DNA from: Bacteroidales bacterium
GTDB lineage: Bacteria; Bacteroidota; Bacteroidia; Bacteroidales; Muribaculaceae
Direction of reading: 5' to 3'
Assembly (NCBI GenBank): GCA_910575615.1
Contig: CAJTEX010000024.1
Span: 1 to 46,109, forward strand
DNA: 46,109 bases
In this document: piece by piece, positions 17,678-25,376 of the stretch
How positions within the stretch are numbered: position 1 is the stretch's first letter
How the letters are laid out: each line of letters starts with the position of its first letter
Position numbers and translations under genes: made by a program
Notes under the pieces: model-generated
Database searches by the model: none
Told to the model about the DNA's origin: nothing
Seen by the model: the letters and a program-made list of their open reading frames with translations, nothing else

Positions 17678-18553
17678 TCACCAGCATATGCATATGATTC
17701 CGACCACAACGCAATACAGAGAGAACCAGATGAGTTTGCCTTTCTTGACAATCTCAATCATCCATTTGCAGGCCGCGCAGCCCACTATGAAAGCTGCAAG
17801 GAACCCGACCAGCAACGGGAACCATCCGAGGTCGGTTTCAGCCTCCGGGGCCTTGAGCATCTTCAAGAAATCAAGAAGCGCCTCCCCGAGAATCGGGATG
17901 ATAACCATGAAGAATGAGAACTGGGCTATCTGCTCGCGGCGGTCTCCGATGATGATACCGGTAGCTATGGTGGTGCCTGAACGGCTAAGACCGGGCAGCA
18001 CGGCAATCGCCTGGCTGCAGCCGATGATGAACGCGTCATACCAGGTGATGTTGCGTCCGGGAGTCGCCCCGGTGTCTCCTTTCAGCATCGGGGCGCGGCC
18101 ACGTGTGGAGACAGTCGACATGCCCTTGCGCCCTGTGAAATACGCGAAAGCCAGCAGGGTCGCTGTGACACAAAGGCATATTCCTATCAATGTGAGGTTG
18201 TTGCCCCCTCCCTCATTGACTCCGAAAAATTGCTCTACTTGATCCTTGAAAAGCACTCCGACAATGGCCACGGGGATGCACGAAAGAAGAATCTTCCACA
18301 CATACCGGCTGTTGGCATCATTGCGGAATGTGAAAAAGGAGGTGCAGAGGGGCACAAATTCGCGCCATAGCACCACAATTGTAGACAACACAGTGGCTAC
18401 ATGCAACACCACATTCAACTGAAGGGCCTCTTCCCCCGGAAGATTGAGGCCGAGAATCTCGCGGAATATCTCGATATGTCCGCTTGAGCTTATGGGCAGA
18501 TATTCGGCAAGTCCCTGGACTATGCCCAATATCAGAGCGTCTAACCAATCCAT
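17678..18553 (-). CDS. uppP: Undecaprenyl-diphosphate phosphatase
   Basis: UppP/BacA recycles the lipid carrier for peptidoglycan and surface glycans by dephosphorylating undecaprenyl diphosphate, and gives bacitracin resistance when overproduced. The 291-residue multi-spanning protein has both active-site motifs: EYLPISSSGH (17-26) and LPGLSRSGTTI in the second half. It is embedded between DUF3098 and truB, an arrangement conserved in Bacteroidetes. Confidence 0.95.
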   Translation of the reverse strand: MDWLDALILGIVQGLAEYLPISSSGHIEIFREILGLNLPGEEALQLNVVLHVATVLSTIVVLWREFVPLCTSFFTFRNDANSRYVWKILLSCIPVAIVGVLFKDQVEQFFGVNEGGGNNLTLIGICLCVTATLLAFAYFTGRKGMSTVSTRGRAPMLKGDTGATPGRNITWYDAFIIGCSQAIAVLPGLSRSGTTIATGIIIGDRREQIAQFSFFMVIIPILGEALLDFLKMLKAPEAETDLGWFPLLVGFLAAFIVGCAACKWMIEIVKKGKLIWFSLYCVVVGIICICW

Positions 18554-18585
18554 CTTATTCCTTGTTTATTCAATTCCGGTTTGTA

Positions 18586-18921
18586 TCACTTTTCGTTCTC
18601 CTCCACCGAGGCTCCGTCGGAGTCAGAGGGACGGCGGATTATGGCATACCCCATGAACAGGAACCCGAGGAACGAAATCGTGGGGCCGACAACAACGCGG
18701 CGAGCGCTGAAAATATCAGGATTGAAAGCTTCCTCGGTCGAACTTCCGCCGAGCATAAGCAGGAAACCGGCGATTATCAAGGCTCCGGCGATTGCCATCA
18801 TCACGAAATTTTTCTTTCCGAGAGGAAACTGGGAAAGGGACTCTTTCTCAAGGCGGCTGTCAGGCCGCTTTCCGGAATGGATTCCGGCTACCGAGCCGGC
18901 TTTGTTGTGTTGTACTGCCAT
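18586..18921 (-). CDS. DUF3098 small membrane protein
   Basis: A 111-residue protein with a hydrophilic N-terminus, two transmembrane helices (about 38-58 and 75-95) joined by a short extracytoplasmic loop, and an acidic C-terminal tail. This is the DUF3098 layout, found in Bacteroidetes between ftsX and uppP. No catalytic residues are evident. The conserved place between a division protein and a lipid-carrier phosphatase suggests an envelope or division role, which is inference only. Confidence 0.85.
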   Translation of the reverse strand: MAVQHNKAGSVAGIHSGKRPDSRLEKESLSQFPLGKKNFVMMAIAGALIIAGFLLMLGGSSTEEAFNPDIFSARRVVVGPTISFLGFLFMGYAIIRRPSDSDGASVEENEK

Positions 18922-18960
18922 GTGCTGGATGGATACTCAATGTTAGTTATAGATGTCACG

Positions 18961-19833
18961 CTACTCGAACATGTCGTCATAGTCGGCCCGCAGATAGCGG
19001 TTGGTGGCGAAAAAGGCCGCGATGGCACATATGGCCATACCAGTGATGAAAATCGCCACGAATATGACCGCGACTGTGGCCCATGGCAGCAGCGGGTCAA
19101 GGGCCTCGTCCCAGTTCTTGCCCCAGGCGATAAGCCCGGCAAGCAGTCCGGAGGCGACGATACCGGCCACCACCCCCTGCACGAGGTTTGACAGTATGAA
19201 CGGGCGTCGTATGAATCCCGGGGTAGCGCCCACGAGTTTCATAGTGTGTATGAGGAAACGGCGCGAATACACCGTAAGCCTGACCGTGTTGTTGATAAGC
19301 ACAAACGAAATCAGCAGCAGGGCCGCGGCTATGACAAGCATCACGGTGTTGAACATACGGGCGTTGCGGGTCAGGCTCTCAACCATATCGGTGTTGACCG
19401 AGACCTCATCCACCCCCTCGAACGCGCTCCAGCGGCCGACAAGGGCTGCGATGCTGTCAACATTGGCCCAGTCTTTTTTGACACGTATGTCAAACATCGG
19501 GGAATAGGGATTGACACCAAGCATCTCGACCAGAGCCGGGCCATCGGCCCCTGCTTCCTCCCTGAGGACATCCTCGGGAGAGAGGTATTTGTATTCCGAG
19601 ACATACGGGGCAGACACGCACAAATCGCGGAGCTTCCCGATGTTGTCGGAAGGCACCGAATCGCATAACACGACGGTAAATCCCATCTTCTCTTTCAGCT
19701 CCCGGTCAAGGGTGCTGAACGTGATATTTATCGAAGCCACGAGGCCAAGGATGAACAACACCAGGGTGACGCTTATGGTGGAGGTCACACGGTCGCCCAT
19801 CCCGGCGATGCGGGACTGATTCTTTTTCTCCAT
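18961..19833 (-). CDS. ftsX: Cell-division protein FtsX
   Basis: A 290-residue FtsX, the membrane part of the FtsEX complex that controls peptidoglycan hydrolases at the septum. The topology is typical: an N-terminal helix (about 22-42), an extracytoplasmic domain of some 130 residues, then three helices near 175-200, 225-245 and 260-285. FtsE is not adjacent, which is usual in Bacteroidetes. It heads the run ftsX-DUF3098-uppP-truB-queA, with a well-formed promoter 10 nt before its ATG. Confidence 0.92.
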   Translation of the reverse strand: MEKKNQSRIAGMGDRVTSTISVTLVLFILGLVASINITFSTLDRELKEKMGFTVVLCDSVPSDNIGKLRDLCVSAPYVSEYKYLSPEDVLREEAGADGPALVEMLGVNPYSPMFDIRVKKDWANVDSIAALVGRWSAFEGVDEVSVNTDMVESLTRNARMFNTVMLVIAAALLLISFVLINNTVRLTVYSRRFLIHTMKLVGATPGFIRRPFILSNLVQGVVAGIVASGLLAGLIAWGKNWDEALDPLLPWATVAVIFVAIFITGMAICAIAAFFATNRYLRADYDDMFE

Positions 19834-19843
19834 ATTTGTCGTG

Positions 19844-19874
19844 CAAAATTACAACATCAGGAAGCCCTTGTCAA
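19844..19874 (-). promoter_or_regulatory. Promoter of the ftsX operon
   Basis: On the minus strand TTG (19874-19872), a 20-nt spacer and TAATTTTG (19851-19844) fit the Bacteroidetes consensus closely. The -7 box ends only 10 nt before the ftsX ATG, so the leader must be a few nucleotides at most. Confidence 0.7.
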
Positions 19875-19922
19875 TAGCCAAGGACAATTTAAAGTATTAA
19901 AATTCCTAAACAGGGGTCGCTG

Positions 19923-21281
19923 TCAGTCGGCCAGATCGCAAATCAAGGTCGCGGAAGAGGCATCACGCACCACCACTTTGACGAAATCGCCGGTATGGTA
20001 ATCACCCCGGGGGAACACACAGGTCTTGTTCTGTTGTGTGCGACCCACCCACTGGTCAGTGCTGCGCTTTGACACACCCTCCACCAGTACCTCGAAAACC
20101 TTCCCGATGTCGCGCTTGTTGGATTCGGCCGAAAGACGGTTCTGCAAGGCTATCATACGGTTTAGGCGTTCGATCTTGACATCTTCCGGGATGTTGTCAG
20201 GCATCGTGCGGGCGGCCAGTGTGCCCGGACGCTCGGAATACTTGAACATGAATGACGAATCGAAGGCGGCTTCCTCCATCAGCGAAAGTGTCTGCTGGAA
20301 ATCCTCTTCAGACTCATCGTGGAAGCCGGTGAAGAGGTCGGATGACAATCCGCAATCAGGAATACGTCTGCGTATGGCGGCCACACGCCCGAGATACCAC
20401 TCCCTGGTGTACTTGCGGTTCATCGCCTTAAGCACTGAGTCGGAGCCGGATTGCACTGGCAGGTGGACATGGTTGCATATGTTGTCGTAACGGGCAATGA
20501 TGTCAATGGTCTGGTCGCTCATGTCTTTTGGATGGGATGTGGTGAACCGAATCCTCATATCCGGAGCGGCCTGGGCTACAAGTTCCAGCAACCTGGGGAA
20601 ATCAACCTCTTCACAGCCATCGGCGGCATACCGCGAAGCTTCCTCCCCTTTGTAACAATAGGAGTTCACATTCTGCCCCAGCAGGGTGACCTCCTTGAAG
20701 CCACGACCACGCAAGTCGGCCACCTCGTTGAGGATGCTTCCTGTCTCGCGTGAACGTTCACGCCCGCGGGTGTAAGGCACTATGCAGTATGAACAGAAGT
20801 TGTTGCAGCCGCGCATGATGCTCACGAAACCGCTGACGCGGTTGCCGGTGATTCGCGACGGTATCACGTCGCGGTAAGTCTCCGTGGTGCTCAGCTCCAC
20901 GTTTATGGCCTTCTGCCCGACTTCCACCGACGCGAAAAGGTTTGGCAGGTCGAGATACGCGTCAGGCCCCGCCACGAGGTCGACACCGTGGTTTTCAATC
21001 AGGTTGTCCCTGACACGCTCGGCCATGCAGCCGATGACACCGAGGATAAGCCGACCCGACTTTTTGCGACGCAATGAGGCCAGGTATTGCAGGCGGTTGA
21101 CTATCTTCTGCTCGGCGTTGTCGCGTATGGAACAGGTGTTGAGCAGTATCGCGTCAGCCTCCTCGGGAGTGGCCGCCTGGACGTATCCGCAGACCCCGAG
21201 AATCGACGCAACGACCTCGCTGTCGGCGACATTCATCTGGCAGCCGTAGGTCTCTATGAAGAGTTTCTTGTCTTTTCCCAT
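19923..21281 (-). CDS. miaB: tRNA-2-methylthio-N6-dimethylallyladenosine synthase
   Basis: MiaB is a radical-SAM methylthiotransferase acting on i6A37 of tRNAs. The auxiliary cluster cysteines are at 14, 50 and 85, and the radical-SAM CxxxCxxC at 159, 163 and 166 (in MRGCNNFCSYC). A C-terminal TRAM domain follows. The 452-residue length is normal. It lies upstream of, and in the same direction as, the ftsX operon, but that operon has its own promoter in the 89-bp gap. Confidence 0.95.
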   Translation of the reverse strand: MGKDKKLFIETYGCQMNVADSEVVASILGVCGYVQAATPEEADAILLNTCSIRDNAEQKIVNRLQYLASLRRKKSGRLILGVIGCMAERVRDNLIENHGVDLVAGPDAYLDLPNLFASVEVGQKAINVELSTTETYRDVIPSRITGNRVSGFVSIMRGCNNFCSYCIVPYTRGRERSRETGSILNEVADLRGRGFKEVTLLGQNVNSYCYKGEEASRYAADGCEEVDFPRLLELVAQAAPDMRIRFTTSHPKDMSDQTIDIIARYDNICNHVHLPVQSGSDSVLKAMNRKYTREWYLGRVAAIRRRIPDCGLSSDLFTGFHDESEEDFQQTLSLMEEAAFDSSFMFKYSERPGTLAARTMPDNIPEDVKIERLNRMIALQNRLSAESNKRDIGKVFEVLVEGVSKRSTDQWVGRTQQNKTCVFPRGDYHTGDFVKVVVRDASSATLICDLAD

Positions 21282-21342
21282 CTGATTATTACGGTGTTAA
21301 ACAGCGGCACTCCTGAAATATGCCGAAAAACACCTGAATAAA

Positions 21343-21374
21343 TTTGTCAGTGATGCACAAATACTTTATTTTTG
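21343..21374 (+). promoter_or_regulatory. Promoter of the succinate CoA-transferase gene
   Basis: TTTG (21343-21346), a 20-nt spacer and TATTTTTG (21367-21374) form a near-ideal Bacteroidetes promoter. The ATG at 21411 lies 36 nt further, giving a leader of about 30 nt. Confidence 0.75.
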
Positions 21375-21410
21375 CGCAAAATTACGAAAAAAACCTGAAA
21401 CCAATCTATC

Positions 21411-22904
21411 ATGGGATACGAATTTATCTCGGCGGCTGAAGCAGCCGAAATGATTTGCAACGGCAACACCCTCGGCCTGTCGGGTTTCACTGCCCCCGGC
21501 AACCCTAAGAGCATCACCGAAGCGCTGGCGGCAAAAGCTGCCCGCGAGCATGAACAAGGACGGGAATTCAAGGTGAACATATTCACCGGAGCCTCCACCA
21601 ACGACCATGTCGACGGTATCCTCTCGCGCAACAACGCCATCAACATGCGCGCGCCTTACCAGAACACCCCTGACCTGCGCAAGCGCATCAACTCCCACGA
21701 CACCCACTATTTCGACCGACATCTCTCTGAAATGGCCCAGGAAATGCGTTACGGCTTCTATGGCGATATCGACTTCGCCATCATAGAGGCAGCCGCCATC
21801 GACGAGAACGGCGAGGTGCTGCTCGGATGCGGCGTCGGGAACATCCCCACTTTCGCTCCGCGTGCCAAGAAAATCTTCATAGAACTCAACGAGGCGCTTC
21901 CCCAGGCGCTGATGGGAATGCACGACATCTACGTTCCGGCAGACCCCCCTTACCGCCGCGAGATACCCATCTACACCCCCCAGGACCGCGCCGGACGCCC
22001 CACATTGAAAGTCGATCCGTCAAAAGTCGTCGGAATCGTACGCACAAACGCGCTTGACGGCGTGAAAGCGTTCACAAAACCCGACGATGTCTCAGAACGC
22101 ATCGGAGCCAATGTGGTCAACTTCCTCGTTTCGGAATACCGCAAAGGACGCATACCCAAGGAATTCCTCCCCCTTCAGAGCGGAGTGGGCAACGTGGCCA
22201 ACGCCGTGCTGCACTACCTTTGCCTTGACAAGGAGCTGCCCAACTTCATGATGTACACCGAAGTGGTGCAGGATTCGGTACTCGAACTGCTGCGCCGCGG
22301 CAAATGCACATTCGCCAGCACATGCTCGATGACTTTCTCCGACGAGGTCGAAAGCCAGCTTTTCGCAGACATGGATTTCTTCCATGACAAAATCATGCTG
22401 CGTCCGTCCGAGATTTCCAACAACCCGGAAGTAATCCGCCGACTCGGTGTTATAGCGATGAACACCGCCCTTGAGGCCGACATCTTCGGCAATGTGAACT
22501 CCACACACGTGCTCGGCACAAGGATGATGAACGGCATCGGCGGTTCGGGCGACTTCACACGCAACGGATTCCTCTCTATTTTCTCCTGCCCGTCAATCAC
22601 CAAGGAGGGACTCATAAGCAACATCGTGCCCCACGTGTCTCACCATGACCACTCCGAACACTCGGTTGACATCCTCATCACAGACCAGGGTATCGCCGAC
22701 CTGAGAGCAAAAGATCCCGTGCAGCGCGCGGAGACCATCATCGAGAACTGCGCCCACCCGATGTACCGCGAACTCCTCTGGGACTACATCAAGATGGGCA
22801 AGGGCGGACAGACCCCGGCCACGCTCAACGCTGCCTACTCCTTCCACACCGCTTTTGCCGAGACCGGCGACATGCGCAAGGTCGATTACAGCAAGTACAT
22901 GTAA
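21411..22904 (+). CDS. Succinate/acetyl-CoA:CoA transferase (class I, Cat1/ScpC type)
   Basis: A 497-residue CoA-transferase of the acetyl-CoA hydrolase/succinate CoA-transferase family. The N-terminal domain has GLSGFTAPGNPK; the C-terminal half has the conserved GIGGSGDFTRNG and ITDQGIADLR. In Bacteroidales fermenting via succinate and propionate such enzymes swap CoA between acetyl-, propionyl- and succinyl-CoA. Codon usage is strongly C-ending, as in highly expressed genes. It is monocistronic, with a strong promoter and a long hairpin behind it. The exact CoA donor and acceptor cannot be told from sequence. Confidence 0.88.
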   Translation: MGYEFISAAEAAEMICNGNTLGLSGFTAPGNPKSITEALAAKAAREHEQGREFKVNIFTGASTNDHVDGILSRNNAINMRAPYQNTPDLRKRINSHDTHYFDRHLSEMAQEMRYGFYGDIDFAIIEAAAIDENGEVLLGCGVGNIPTFAPRAKKIFIELNEALPQALMGMHDIYVPADPPYRREIPIYTPQDRAGRPTLKVDPSKVVGIVRTNALDGVKAFTKPDDVSERIGANVVNFLVSEYRKGRIPKEFLPLQSGVGNVANAVLHYLCLDKELPNFMMYTEVVQDSVLELLRRGKCTFASTCSMTFSDEVESQLFADMDFFHDKIMLRPSEISNNPEVIRRLGVIAMNTALEADIFGNVNSTHVLGTRMMNGIGGSGDFTRNGFLSIFSCPSITKEGLISNIVPHVSHHDHSEHSVDILITDQGIADLRAKDPVQRAETIIENCAHPMYRELLWDYIKMGKGGQTPATLNAAYSFHTAFAETGDMRKVDYSKYM

Positions 22905-22944
22905 TCGCCTCCACCGCCTGACAAAACAACACAACCACTAATAC

Positions 22945-22991
22945 CAAGGACGTAACGCGACGGAAAAACCGTTTCCCGCGTTACGTCCTTG
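22945..22991 (+). terminator. Long perfect hairpin after the CoA-transferase gene
   Basis: CAAGGACGTAACGCG (22945-22959) and its exact complement (22977-22991) form a 15-bp stem; inside it ACGG/CCGT closes a further small stem. There is no T-run behind it, so it may act as a terminator or as a 3'-end stabiliser. It lies 20 bp before the next start codon. Confidence 0.6.
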
Positions 22992-23011
22992 TCGCCTGAA
23001 AACAGAAAACA

Positions 23012-23932
23012 ATGAGACTTGCCGCGATAAGACAAAAAATCAAGCCATGGATGTTGCCGATTGCCATGCTTGTGGGCCTTGTGTTCCATGAATACATCCA
23101 TCACATCGCTTTTCTATCGAAGTATCTGATTTTCGTCATGCTGCTGATTACCTACTGCCGGGTCAAGATAAGCGATTTCCATACCGGGGCCTACATATGG
23201 TGGCTGCTCGCCGTGCAGATAGTCGGAGCAGGCGCGGCCTACCTGGCCATAGCCCCCTTCAACAACGAGCTCGCCCAGGGAGCCTTCATATGCATCTTCT
23301 GCCCCACCGCCACCGCTGCCCCCGTGATAACCGGCATGCTCGGAGGCTCAGTGTCAAAAGTGGCAACATATTCCCTGTTCAGCCATATCGCGGTCGCATT
23401 GCTTGCCCCGTTGTTGCTGTCTTACATCGAGCCGGGAGCGGAGACCACATTCCTTGAATCCACCATATCGATAAGCACAAGCGTCTTGCCGCTTATCCTG
23501 GGGCCGCTCGTCCTGGCACTTATGCTACAACGGTTCGCCCCTAAAGTCCATTCAGACATAGCCAACCACCAGGGATTGTCATTCTACATCTGGGCCGTGG
23601 CGCTGATCATCGTGGTGGGCAACTCGGTGAGCTTCATATTGAGACAACCCTCCGACAAACTGCCCGAAATCATATGGCTCGGGGCCATCTCACTGGCCAT
23701 ATGCATACTGCTTTTCCATATCGGTCGCAAAATAGGCGGCCATTTCGGCGACAAGGTTTCAGGCGCGCAAAGCCTGGGGCAGAAAAACACAGTGCTTGCC
23801 ATCTGGCTCGTCCTCACATTCCTGCATCCGGTAGTTTCTGCCGCCCCCGCGGCATATGTGGCATGGCACAACACCGTCAACTCATATCAGATATACCGCC
23901 TCGAAAAAAGGAAATCCAGAAAGAGAATCTGA
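23012..23932 (+). CDS. BASS-like (bile acid:sodium symporter superfamily) membrane transporter
   Basis: A 306-residue protein with about nine or ten hydrophobic helices and a basic C-terminus (RLEKRKSRKRI). FCPTATAAPVITGMLGG near the middle resembles the discontinuous helix region of BASS/arsenite-type carriers, and the length is usual for that superfamily. The substrate (organic acid, bile acid or other anion) cannot be inferred. It sits between the CoA-transferase gene and a Crp-family regulator, all plus strand, so a link with organic acid export or uptake is possible but unproven. Confidence 0.7.
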   Translation: MRLAAIRQKIKPWMLPIAMLVGLVFHEYIHHIAFLSKYLIFVMLLITYCRVKISDFHTGAYIWWLLAVQIVGAGAAYLAIAPFNNELAQGAFICIFCPTATAAPVITGMLGGSVSKVATYSLFSHIAVALLAPLLLSYIEPGAETTFLESTISISTSVLPLILGPLVLALMLQRFAPKVHSDIANHQGLSFYIWAVALIIVVGNSVSFILRQPSDKLPEIIWLGAISLAICILLFHIGRKIGGHFGDKVSGAQSLGQKNTVLAIWLVLTFLHPVVSAAPAAYVAWHNTVNSYQIYRLEKRKSRKRI

Positions 23933-24056
23933 CATTGCGATAACTTTACCCCCTCCGAGATTGTTTTACCAATAGGCCGAGCCAGACGGCCCAACGCCAA
24001 CAAAAACTCCACACGAAACCCCGATACACCAACACCTACCATATAAACAAGGACTG

Positions 24057-24734
24057 ATGGACAGCATGTTCCAGACATTGATGCAGATGCCGCTTTTTCA
24101 CGGTGTCTCATACAACAAGCTCTCCGAGATACTCGGAAAGCACCGGTTTCATTTCATCAAATACGCCGACAATGACAAAATCATCTCGGCCGGCGACTTA
24201 TGCACCCACCTATCGACAGTGGTGTCAGGCAAGGCGAGAATGACCGTTGCCAACGCCGACGGACGCGTGAAGATTTCCCAGACCCTGGAGGCCCCCGAAC
24301 CAATAGCGCCCGACTTCTTTTTCGGCCGCACCACCCGCTACCCGGCATCGGTCATATCCCTCGGGGTCTGTGGCATAATGCAGATTGAGAAAAAGGATTA
24401 CATTGAAATCATCAACTCCGACAGAGTGTTCCTGTTCAATTACCTCAACATGCTTTCGATGAATGCCCAGCTGTCTACCGACGGCGTGCTGGCGTTGACA
24501 TCCGGAGACCTACGGAAACGTATCGCCTACTGGATTGTAGCCCTCACCCAGCTAAACGGCAAGGACATCGTGATGGAATGCCGCCAACGCGACCTGTATT
24601 CTGTGTTCGGCGTGCCACGCCAGTCACTGACAGCCGCGCTGACCGAGATGAAAGAAGCCGGCCTGCTCGACTTCTCCCCTTCAAGCATAGAAGTCAACGA
24701 CCGTCGCCAACTTCTCGATTTACTTGGCTCCTGA
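24057..24734 (+). CDS. Crp/Fnr-family transcriptional regulator
   Basis: A 225-residue regulator with an N-terminal cyclic-nucleotide-binding-like beta-roll (about 10-125), a dimerisation helix and a C-terminal winged helix-turn-helix (DLYSVFGVPRQSLTAAL, about 181-197). The N-terminus lacks the Cys cluster of Fnr, so an iron-sulfur oxygen sensor is unlikely. The strict cAMP-binding Arg/Ser signature is not evident. ATG 24066 is a possible alternative start. The ordered array of sites that begins 42 bp after its stop could be its target, by proximity only. Confidence 0.88.
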   Translation: MDSMFQTLMQMPLFHGVSYNKLSEILGKHRFHFIKYADNDKIISAGDLCTHLSTVVSGKARMTVANADGRVKISQTLEAPEPIAPDFFFGRTTRYPASVISLGVCGIMQIEKKDYIEIINSDRVFLFNYLNMLSMNAQLSTDGVLALTSGDLRKRIAYWIVALTQLNGKDIVMECRQRDLYSVFGVPRQSLTAALTEMKEAGLLDFSPSSIEVNDRRQLLDLLGS

Positions 24735-24776
24735 TTCTATGAAATTGGCCTAAAATCAACTGCCGGAACCGAACAG
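24735..24776. other. Start of the 640-bp gene-free region before ompA
   Basis: Between 24735 and 25376 there is no convincing coding frame. The region holds, in order, an ordered array of CTATAT sites (24777-24900), a promoter (24923-24953), a probable non-coding transcript (24960-25200), a hairpin (25157-25200) and an ompA promoter box (25284-25291). The first 42 bp show nothing further. Confidence 0.6.
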
Positions 24777-24900
24777 GTGAATAAATATAGACAATATTTC
24801 CCTATATCAATCTCTATATTTATCTATATTTACCAAAACACAACATCTTGATAATCAAGGATTAAAACTTTAAATACCCCCTATATTTATCTATATTCAC
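24777..24900. repeat. AT-rich array of CTATAT sites bounded by inverted GTGAATA/TATTCAC
   Basis: CTATAT occurs at 24802, 24814, 24824, 24881 and 24891, and its complement at 24785. A 20-nt unit, CTATATTTATCTATATTTAC (24814-24833), recurs with one mismatch at 24881-24900. Spacings of 10-12 bp within groups put sites on one DNA face. The outer ends form an inverted pair, GTGAATA (24777-24783) and TATTCAC (24894-24900). The array ends 22 bp before a -33 element, the place expected for an activator or multi-site regulator. Confidence 0.6.
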
Positions 24901-24922
24901 ACAATATCAAACACCCGGCCTC

Positions 24923-24953
24923 TTGACAAACCCGACTTTCTGTTATAATTTTG
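24923..24953 (+). promoter_or_regulatory. Strong promoter inside the ompA upstream region
   Basis: TTG (24923-24925), 20 nt, then TAATTTTG (24946-24953) matches the Bacteroidetes consensus; the same stretch also reads TTGACA and TATAAT. The start should lie near 24960. The nearest start codon of a real gene is more than 400 nt away. Confidence 0.7.
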
Positions 24954-24959
24954 CATTGT

Positions 24960-25200
24960 GAAATTTTTCAGACACCCCGTCAAAAGTGGGCTTCTGAATA
25001 GGATTAAAGACAAAAGGATTTGTTTGATTTATTTTAAGGAATTAGTTTTTAGGGTTAGTATTAGTGATGCAGGCCACAGACCTGTCTCACGTTTCAAAGA
25101 AGATAATAATCGTGTTTTATGTTAGGTTTGTTATCCATCGGCTGATAACGCCGAGGAAAAACTAAAGGACTGGTCCGCGAGGGTCGGTCCTTAGTTTTTA
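24960..25200 (+). ncRNA. Candidate small RNA or long leader upstream of ompA
   Basis: From the predicted start near 24960 the sequence runs about 240 nt without a plausible protein and ends in the hairpin at 25157-25200 followed by TTTTTA. Several local stems are visible (CAGG..CCTG near 25070-25084; GTTATC..GATAAC near 25131-25150). A promoter plus terminator without a gene is the signature of a small RNA. An alternative is a long ompA leader with an attenuator. I do not recognise a known RNA family. Confidence 0.45.
25157..25200 (+). terminator. Terminator-like hairpin in the ompA upstream region
   Basis: AAAAACTAAAGGAC (25157-25170) pairs, with one bulged A, with GGTCCTTAGTTTTT (25186-25199), around a G/C-rich loop. 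The T-run on the 3' arm gives terminator character; the A-run on the 5' arm means it could also work in the reverse direction. Confidence 0.55.
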
Positions 25201-25283
25201 AAGCCACTTCCACTACCTTTGAAAAACACCACCCGTTAACATTTGCTTCATGAACCAAAAAAATGACAACCGTGTTTATCTGA

Positions 25284-25291
25284 TAACTTTG
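25284..25291 (+). promoter_or_regulatory. -7 element for the ompA-like gene
   Basis: TAACTTTG is a perfect TAnnTTTG box, 85 nt before the ATG at 25377. A TGACA sequence stands about 16 nt upstream of it, but a true -33 TTTG is missing. Confidence 0.5.
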
Positions 25292-25376
25292 CTTAACACC
25301 CTTTTTCAGCCCAGGACAAAAACCGGCTGATTCAATCAACAGCTCTATGAATTGTAGAACCAAAAATTTACGAGTG

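Noticed and set aside
22901-23011. Riboswitch between CoA-transferase and transporter
   Set aside because: Only one long hairpin is present; no conserved ligand-binding core of a known class could be matched.
25121-25147. Tiny frame (MLGLLSIG) before the hairpin at 25157, as an attenuator leader peptide
   Set aside because: It has no run of a single regulatory amino acid and the nearest downstream gene is a porin, not a biosynthetic operon.
25250-25330. 26-residue frame upstream of ompA
   Set aside because: It starts upstream of the ompA -7 box and crosses it, so it would not be on that transcript; no conserved features.
24735-25346. AT-rich repeat region as a replication origin
   Set aside because: I see no DnaA-box clusters and no dnaA, dnaN or gidA genes nearby; the phased hexamers fit a regulatory array better.
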